A DNA stretch of 11,027 nt from Acidimicrobiia bacterium (GTDB taxonomy: Bacteria; Actinomycetota; Acidimicrobiia; Acidimicrobiales; Poriferisodalaceae). Of the stretch, positions 7,143 through 11,027 are shown piece after piece. Location of the stretch: the NCBI GenBank assembly GCA_026983855.1, contig JALSTE010000461.1:1-11027 (forward strand), read 5' to 3'. Both the position numbers and the translations under genes were made by a program. The notes under the pieces are model-generated. The model had not been told where the DNA came from, ran no database searches, and saw only the letters and a program-made list of their open reading frames with translations. How positions within the stretch are numbered: position 1 is the stretch's first letter; the number at the start of each line of letters is the position of its first letter.

Positions 7143-7149
7143 AGACGGA

Positions 7150-8139
7150 TCAGGTCCGCCGACGGTACTCCGAGCGCTGACGGGGAGGTGAGTCGGACGC
7201 CTCCACCGTCCCGTCGGACACCAGACCCAGCAGGTGGGCGTACACGGATCGACCGGCGGCGCGGTACAGCCGATGATCGACGTCGGCGTAAAGCTCCATG
7301 ACGATGTCCTCGATGCGGCAGTTGCCGCGGTCGAGGGAGGCCAGGATCTGTTCCTCACGGTGGCGCCGGTGGCGGACGAACGCCTCCAGGAATGGAGCCG
7401 GATCGGGGATCGGCGGTCCGTGGGTGGGGTAGAGGGTGGAGTAGCCCCGGGCCATGACCAGTTCGAGGCTGCGCAGGTAGTCGCCCATGTGCCCGTCCGG
7501 TGGCGAGATGACCGAGGTGGACCAGCCCATGACGTGATCGCCGGAGAACAGGGAGTTGGTCTCCAGCCAGGCGAAGCACAGGTGGTTCGAGATGTGTCCG
7601 GGTGTGTGCAGACATTCCACGCTCCACCCCTCCCCGTCGATGACGTCACCGTGGCCCACGGTCACATCGGGGGAGAAATCGAGGTCGTGACCCTGGCGGT
7701 GCTCTCCCGCCGTGGCCTCGGCGTCGGGGTCGGTCCCGGACTCCTCGTCCACGGGAAAGGGGAACTCGAGGTGATCGTCGGCCTCGTCCCCGGGCTCCTC
7801 GTCCGGACGGGGATGGGGCCCATGGGCGTAGGTCGGGGCACCGGTGGCCTCGGCCAGCCGCCGGGAGAGCGGGGAGTGGTCCGGGTGGGTGTGGGTGACC
7901 AGTATGTGGGTGACGGTCTCCCCGCGGAGCGCGGACAGGAGAGCCTCGAGATGGGAGTCATCGTCGGGCCCGGGATCGATCACCGCCACCCGTCCCTCGC
8001 CCAGGATGTAGGTACCGGTTCCGACGTAGGTGAAACGGGACGGGTTGGGGGCCACGATCCTCCGCAGTCCCGGAGCGGGACGGTCCACCCGGCCGTACTC
8101 GAAGTCGAAGTCTCTGAGGAACGGTATGGATCCGGACAC
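7150..8139 (-). CDS. MBL-fold metallo-hydrolase (LACTB2/glyoxalase II-like) with C-terminal winged-helix-like region
   Basis: Numbering from GTG 8139 (329 aa). THTHPDH (82-88) is the HxHxDH metal motif; further ligands are His182 (TPGH), Asp201 (FSGDH) and His240 (YPTHG), so the dinuclear zinc site appears complete. Residues about 250-315 (EAFVRHRRHREEQILASLD onward, then YAHLLGLVSDGTVE) resemble the winged-helix tail of LACTB2-type hydrolases. Some relatives are endoribonucleases, others cleave thioesters; the substrate is not readable here. An acidic insert of about 45 residues (roughly 112-157) interrupts the MBL core. GTG 8139 (SGSIPFLRDF) is preferred because the upstream extension to GTG 8241 is Pro/Arg-rich and unlike a domain; neither start has a ribosome binding site. 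It is divergent from the Thr-rich surface protein gene. Confidence 0.9.
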   Translation of the reverse strand: MSGSIPFLRDFDFEYGRVDRPAPGLRRIVAPNPSRFTYVGTGTYILGEGRVAVIDPGPDDDSHLEALLSALRGETVTHILVTHTHPDHSPLSRRLAEATGAPTYAHGPHPRPDEEPGDEADDHLEFPFPVDEESGTDPDAEATAGEHRQGHDLDFSPDVTVGHGDVIDGEGWSVECLHTPGHISNHLCFAWLETNSLFSGDHVMGWSTSVISPPDGHMGDYLRSLELVMARGYSTLYPTHGPPIPDPAPFLEAFVRHRRHREEQILASLDRGNCRIEDIVMELYADVDHRLYRAAGRSVYAHLLGLVSDGTVEASDSPPRQRSEYRRRT

Positions 8140-8248
8140 GGCGTGCAGTGTGTCAGAGCGGGACCGGTGTCGCCCAGCCCGGGGAATCCCTTCCGGTGGT
8201 CCCGGTTCGGTCGACGTTAGGTCCGCGGGTCGCGTTGCCACTGTGCGC

Positions 8249-8279
8249 TAGGCTCCAACACTGCGCGTGAACCAAGGAG
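8249..8279 (+). promoter_or_regulatory. Putative -10 (TAGGCT) and ribosome binding site for the Thr-rich surface protein
   Basis: TAGGCT (8249-8254) fits the actinobacterial TAnnnT -10 pattern and would place transcription start near 8261; no good -35 is present at 17 bp. AAGGAG (8274-8279) is a near-consensus ribosome binding site six bases before ATG 8286 and fixes that start. Confidence 0.45.
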
Positions 8280-8285
8280 AAGGTC

Positions 8286-9086
8286 ATGAGGAATCTGACC
8301 ACCAGGAACATTCTCGCCGCCCTGCTCATTTTGGCGGGTACGGCAATGGTGGCGGTCTCACCGGTGGGGGCCGAGGAGACCCAGGCCTGTGTCGACGTAA
8401 CCGTCACCGGTGACTCCGCCGGTCTGGGGCCGCTCACGAAGAACGTGCAGGTCATCGGCCCCCTTCCCGTCAACGTGGCGGGGGGAACCTACGAGATCGT
8501 TCTCTCCAGCGCCGATCCCACCCACGCACCGGGGGCCTACCTCGATCAGGTGAACGAGCAGTGGCACTTCACCCTCGATTCGGGGTACGTGTCGCCGGTG
8601 ACCCCCGACATCCCCGACGAGGCCATGGGCACCTCCATGTCGGCGGGAATCGTCACCCTGGCCCCGGCCTCGTCCATCACGTTCCATTGGGACGGGGTAC
8701 TGCCCTCCTACGATAGCGTGCACCCCACCGTCTCGTTCATCTGCGCCACCGCCCCCACCACCACCACGACCACGACGGTGGCCCCCACCACGGCGCCGAC
8801 CACGACGGTGGCTCCCACCACCACAACCGCTCCGACGACCTCGGTGGCTCCCTCATCCACCGTTGCCCCCACCACCACGGTGGCCTCCACGACCACGACC
8901 CAGGGTGAGATCGGCGGAATCACCGAGGAGAACCCCCAGACCGGGGAGGAACTGGCCCGCACCGGGCTGAACCTCACCCTGGGACTCACCGGGCTCACGC
9001 TGATCCTCCTGGGATCGTTGATGGTGGGCTGGGAGTCCCTCATCGAGGTGGCCCGGCGCCGTCTGGTCCCCGTCGAGCGCCGCTGA
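8286..9086 (+). CDS. Secreted Thr-rich surface protein with LAxTG-type sortase signal
   Basis: A 266-aa protein. Residues 1-29 are a Sec signal peptide (likely cut SPVGA-EET). Residues 30-155 form a compact beta-rich domain of unknown family, framed by Cys35 and Cys153, which may form a disulfide. Residues 156-205 are a Thr/Pro/Ala/Val linker of TTTVAPTT type, probably wall-spanning and possibly glycosylated. The C-terminus has LARTG (223-227), a hydrophobic segment (228-248) and an Arg-rich end (RRRLVPVERR): the three parts of a cell-wall sorting signal. LAxTG is the motif known for class E sortases of high-GC actinobacteria. NPQTG (216-220), similar to class B sortase motifs, lies immediately before it. 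The sortase itself is not in this window. Alternatively the segment is a plain C-terminal membrane anchor. No function is assigned to the head domain. Confidence 0.85.
   Translation: MRNLTTRNILAALLILAGTAMVAVSPVGAEETQACVDVTVTGDSAGLGPLTKNVQVIGPLPVNVAGGTYEIVLSSADPTHAPGAYLDQVNEQWHFTLDSGYVSPVTPDIPDEAMGTSMSAGIVTLAPASSITFHWDGVLPSYDSVHPTVSFICATAPTTTTTTTVAPTTAPTTTVAPTTTTAPTTSVAPSSTVAPTTTVASTTTTQGEIGGITEENPQTGEELARTGLNLTLGLTGLTLILLGSLMVGWESLIEVARRRLVPVERR
8751..8900 (+). repeat. Low-complexity Thr/Pro linker-coding repeat
   Basis: About 50 codons rich in ACC/ACG with recurring ACGGTGGCCCCC-like units encode TTTVAPTT repeats. The imperfect period and protein-level meaning mark it as a linker region, not a CRISPR or a mobile repeat. 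It is a likely site of length variation between strains. Confidence 0.75.
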
Positions 9087-9102
9087 TCGGGGACCCTCCC
9101 CG

Positions 9103-9384
9103 GTGCCGGACTTCCTACCCGCGGTGGAACGGGTCCTGGCCTCACTCGCCCCCGGTGAGGTGGTCACCTACGGCGAGGTGGCGGCGGAGGCCGGTTTCCC
9201 GGGTGCGGCGCGGGCGGTGGGCAACCTCCTGGCCGGGGGCGAGGGCTATCCCTGGTGGCGGGTGGTCACGTCCACCGGTCGGTTGGTTCCCGGACACGAG
9301 GAGGAACACGCCGCCCGGCTCAGGGCGGAGGGGGTCAGGGTCGTGGGAAACCGGGTGAGGAGCGGTACTAGCGCTCTTCCTTGA
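9103..9384 (+). CDS. Alkyltransferase-like (ATL/MGMT-family) DNA-binding protein
   Basis: A 93-aa protein matching only the DNA-binding domain of O6-alkylguanine-DNA alkyltransferases. VVTYGEVAAEAG (20-31) holds the conserved Tyr23, and ARAVGNLL (36-43) holds Arg37, equivalent to the base-flipping arginine finger. The active-site motif PCHRV is replaced by PWWRVV (50-55), with Trp51 where the alkyl-accepting Cys should be. Known ATL proteins (S. pombe Atl1, E. coli YbaZ) have PWHRV, cannot transfer alkyl groups, and flag O6-alkylguanine for nucleotide excision repair. The same role is inferred here; the second Trp in place of His is a variant. GTG 9103 lies 16 bp after the surface-protein stop. 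The gene overlaps the convergent rpmG by 17 bp at its 3' end. Confidence 0.9.
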   Translation: MPDFLPAVERVLASLAPGEVVTYGEVAAEAGFPGAARAVGNLLAGGEGYPWWRVVTSTGRLVPGHEEEHAARLRAEGVRVVGNRVRSGTSALP

Positions 9385-9532
9385 ACATGACGTGACGGCG
9401 GAGCACGGGGTCGTACTTGCGCAGCTCCAGCCGCTCGCGGGTGTTCACCTTGTTCTTACGGGTGGTGTACGTGTAGCCGCTGCCCTCCGTGGAGCGCATC
9501 TTCACGATCGGCCGCTTGTCGCTCTTGGCCAT
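9368..9532 (-). CDS. rpmG: 50S ribosomal protein L33, zinc-independent (C-) type
   Basis: A 54-aa protein from ATG 9532. MAKSDKRPIVKMRSTEGSG, then YTYTTRKNK and LELRKYDPVLRRHV, align directly with E. coli-like L33, a small protein of the large ribosomal subunit near the E site. It contains no cysteine, so it lacks the CxxC zinc ribbon of C+ L33. Its ATG shares a base with the rpmB stop (TGATG), which implies translational coupling. The stop at 9368 lies inside the 3' end of the convergent ATL gene. A longer frame upstream of 9532 is open but is not L33-like. Confidence 0.97.
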   Translation of the reverse strand: MAKSDKRPIVKMRSTEGSGYTYTTRKNKVNTRERLELRKYDPVLRRHVMFKEER

Positions 9533-9768
9533 CAGATCTTCACTCCCCGGCGGCGCATGTCGGCCAGTACCGACTCGATGCCCTTCTTGTTTATGGTCTT
9601 GATGCCCTTGGTGCTGACGGTGAGGGTCACCCACCTCTTCTCATTGGGTACCCAGAACTTCTGCCTCTGGATGTTGGGCTTGAACCACCGCTTGGTGCGG
9701 CGGTGTGAGTGGGACACGTTGAATCCAGTGGTCGGGCGACGGCCCGTGACCTGGCAAACCTTGCTCAT
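9532..9768 (-). CDS. rpmB: 50S ribosomal protein L28
   Basis: A 78-aa protein, the normal length for L28. MSKVCQVTGRRPTTGFNVSH, KRWFKPNIQ, RWVTLTVSTKGIKTINKKGI and VLADMRRRG match E. coli-type L28. Only Cys5 is present, so the paired CxxC zinc motifs of C+ L28 are absent. The start at ATG 9768 is supported by GAGGA (9775-9779) six bases upstream. It is the first gene of a two-gene operon with rpmG. In mycobacteria, C- copies of L28 and L33 are zinc-starvation (Zur-controlled) alternatives; here no obvious Zur-like AT-rich palindrome lies upstream, so this pair may simply be the housekeeping set. Confidence 0.97.
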   Translation of the reverse strand: MSKVCQVTGRRPTTGFNVSHSHRRTKRWFKPNIQRQKFWVPNEKRWVTLTVSTKGIKTINKKGIESVLADMRRRGVKI

Positions 9769-9811
9769 AGCGCGTCCTCATCGACGATAGGGCGGCGGAC
9801 AACAGCGTTCC

Positions 9812-9817
9812 AGACTA
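9812..9817 (-). promoter_or_regulatory. Putative -10 for rpmB-rpmG
   Basis: TAGTCT on the minus strand fits the TAnnnT -10 pattern and would give a leader of roughly 37 nt before ATG 9768, with the GAGGA site inside it. The region 17 bp upstream (TGGTGA) is only a weak -35. Confidence 0.4.
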
Positions 9818-9849
9818 GCAAGCCCGGGGCTGATTCACCATAGGGGTCG

Positions 9850-9877
9850 CGATCCGTCGTCGGCGGGTTCGGGATCG
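9850..9877 (-). terminator. Weak hairpin after the PQQ-propeller gene
   Basis: CGATCC (9850-9855) and GGATCG (9872-9877) form a 6-bp stem with a 16-nt loop just past the stop at 9886 on the minus strand. No T-tract follows. It lies between the propeller gene and the rpmB promoter, where a terminator would be expected, but the long loop makes it weak. Confidence 0.25.
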
Positions 9878-9885
9878 GGTGGGTG

Positions 9886-11027
9886 TCATGGAGAATCGGT
9901 CACGGCGAAGAACCGGCCGCCACGTGTCCCGATGTAGATCCCGCCCCGCCACACGGTCGGGGTGGACTCGATGCAGCCTCCCAGGCTGATCGACCAGAGT
10001 TCTCTCGGGGCGGTGGTGGTGTCGGCCACGTCATAGGCGTGGAGGTTCCCGAGACAGTCCCCCTGGATCAGGGTGTCGTCGACGATCACGGGTGACTGCC
10101 AGAGGGGGCCGGGTAGGTGCATGGTCCAGCGGATCGCACCGGTTTCCCGGTCTATCCCGAGTACCCGGCCGCCGTCGGTGGGAACGATCAGGATGTCGCG
10201 GTGGATGGCGGGGGTGGCCCAGACTCCGCCGGGGCGGGAGTCCCGGTCCTGAATCGACCAGACCACCGGATCCTCGGGACGGGACGGATCCAGCTTCATT
10301 ATCTGGCCCACGTCCTTGGACCTCTGGTTGCCCCGCTCGTACTCGGCCCCCACGTAGAGGTAGCCCTCTTCGTCCACCACGACGGAGGCGTCTACGTCAT
10401 CACCGGTCCAGAAGCGGAACACCCGGGTGGGTTCACCACCCTCGGCCAGATTGGTTATGTCCCAGCCCTGGACCAGGCCGCCCGAGTTGGCGAAGTAGAC
10501 CGTGTTTCCCGAGATGGCGACGGAGTTCTCGATCGAGACGTTGTTGCCCACGGCCCGTATGAGCTCGTCGTCCCACCCGGGGGCGTTGAAGACCAGCTCG
10601 GGGGACACGGTCACCAGGCCGTCGGCGCCGTAGCCGCGGTTGAGCTTCACGATGTGGAACTGGCTGTTCTCCCCACCCTCGAAGAGGTAGTCGTCGATGA
10701 CCAGGGCGGCCCCGTCCCAGTCGTTGTTCCACTTGGTCGGGGACACCGCATTGGCCGAGAGTCGCCAGAGCTCGACCAATTCGCCCCCCCGGTCGAGGGC
10801 CAGGACCCGGAAGAAATTGTCCCGTGACCCCGTGTACAACAGTGGGTAGCCGTCGGGGTCGATGGTCACCGACCCCTTGATGATGTCGCCAGTGGGGAAA
10901 TCGGCCTTGATGCGGCTCCCGTCGGTGGAATCGAGAACGTGCACGGCCCGGTCGTAGGCGCCGAAGGCGACCCAGGTCCGCCCCTCGCGTTCCCACACAG
11001 AGGGTTGTCCGGTCCAGCCCGTCCCAC
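9886..11027 (-). CDS. PQQ-like beta-propeller repeat protein, N-terminus missing
   Basis: The minus-strand frame stays open through the right edge (GTGWTGQPSVWER reads before the GTG at 10998), so the true start lies outside the window. About 379 residues are visible. Blades can be seen from repeated cores: WVAFGAYDRAVHVLDSTDGS, YLYVGAEYERG...MKLDPS, ATPAIHRDILIVPTDGGRVLGIDRETGAIRW, SPVIVDDTLIQGDCLGNLHAYDV and STPTVWRGGIYIGTRGGRFFAV (each a WD40/BamB/PQQ-type strand set). Such propellers serve as scaffolds or, with PQQ, as dehydrogenases. The conserved cofactor-binding residues of PQQ enzymes cannot be identified in the visible part, so a scaffold or ligand-binding role is more likely. Export cannot be judged without the N-terminus. 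The gene ends about 117 bp upstream of rpmB on the same strand. Confidence 0.85.
   Translation of the reverse strand, partial: GTGWTGQPSVWEREGRTWVAFGAYDRAVHVLDSTDGSRIKADFPTGDIIKGSVTIDPDGYPLLYTGSRDNFFRVLALDRGGELVELWRLSANAVSPTKWNNDWDGAALVIDDYLFEGGENSQFHIVKLNRGYGADGLVTVSPELVFNAPGWDDELIRAVGNNVSIENSVAISGNTVYFANSGGLVQGWDITNLAEGGEPTRVFRFWTGDDVDASVVVDEEGYLYVGAEYERGNQRSKDVGQIMKLDPSRPEDPVVWSIQDRDSRPGGVWATPAIHRDILIVPTDGGRVLGIDRETGAIRWTMHLPGPLWQSPVIVDDTLIQGDCLGNLHAYDVADTTTAPRELWSISLGGCIESTPTVWRGGIYIGTRGGRFFAVTDSP

Noticed and set aside
7234..8220. Plus-strand open frame of about 328 codons opposite the MBL gene
   Set aside because: Val/Gly-rich antisense of an MBL gene that has all expected metal ligands; no motif of its own.
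8751..8900. CRISPR-like repetitive stretch
   Set aside because: Period is irregular, there are no unique spacers, and it is in frame coding for a Thr/Pro linker.
9769..9885. Zur box upstream of rpmB
   Set aside because: No AT-rich TGAAAATCATTTTCA-like palindrome was seen by eye; a matrix scan would be the proper test.
10117..10827. Plus-strand frame opposite the PQQ-like propeller
   Set aside because: Antisense shadow; the minus strand shows repeated propeller blades over the same span.

Overview
The window is high-GC DNA that reads as a chromosome segment of an actinobacterium. Codon use is strongly G/C-ending, GTG starts are common, and several genes encode secreted proteins: a Tat signal, two lipoboxes, a Thr/Pro-rich wall linker and an LAxTG-type sorting motif. 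The style of the secreted proteins (GYWLV-DGGIF-FG repeat propeller, TTT-VAPTT linkers) suggests class Acidimicrobiia. That placement is an inference from style, not a computed one. No rRNA, tRNA, CRISPR array, insertion sequence or phage gene was seen.

Left part (1-1225, minus strand). An AlkZ/YcaQ-like DNA glycosylase gene runs off the left edge. Upstream of it on the same strand lies a TetR-family repressor gene, with a GC-rich hairpin between the two. An 18-bp near-perfect palindrome sits 14 bp before the repressor start and is a good operator candidate for the divergent promoter region.

Protease and SDR block (about 1353-5710, plus strand). A Tat-exported protein combines a six-repeat propeller-like region with a matrixin-type zinc protease domain. 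It is followed almost directly by a lipoprotein M1 aminopeptidase, so two extracytoplasmic metalloproteases are probably co-transcribed. A classical short-chain dehydrogenase/reductase follows after a 67-bp gap.

Envelope block (5722-6995, minus strand). A secreted single Ig/cadherin-like domain protein and a YkuD-type L,D-transpeptidase lipoprotein overlap by a GTGA stop/start and are probably translationally coupled. Upstream on the same strand is an MBL-fold hydrolase with a winged-helix-like tail. A GC-rich hairpin after it suggests a separate transcript.

Right part. A plus-strand pair encodes a secreted, probably sortase-anchored Thr-rich protein and an MGMT-like (ATL) protein whose active-site Cys is replaced by Trp. 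It converges on, and overlaps by 17 bp, a minus-strand rpmB-rpmG ribosomal operon (L28-L33, both of the cysteine-poor, zinc-independent type) coupled by TGATG. A PQQ-like beta-propeller gene runs in from beyond the right edge.

Most of the window is recognisable at family level. The least ordinary items are the propeller-matrixin fusion with its protease neighbour and putative TetR operator, the Ig-like/L,D-transpeptidase couple, and the sortase substrate with two overlapping sorting-like motifs. I see no clear evidence for a wholly undescribed multi-gene system.
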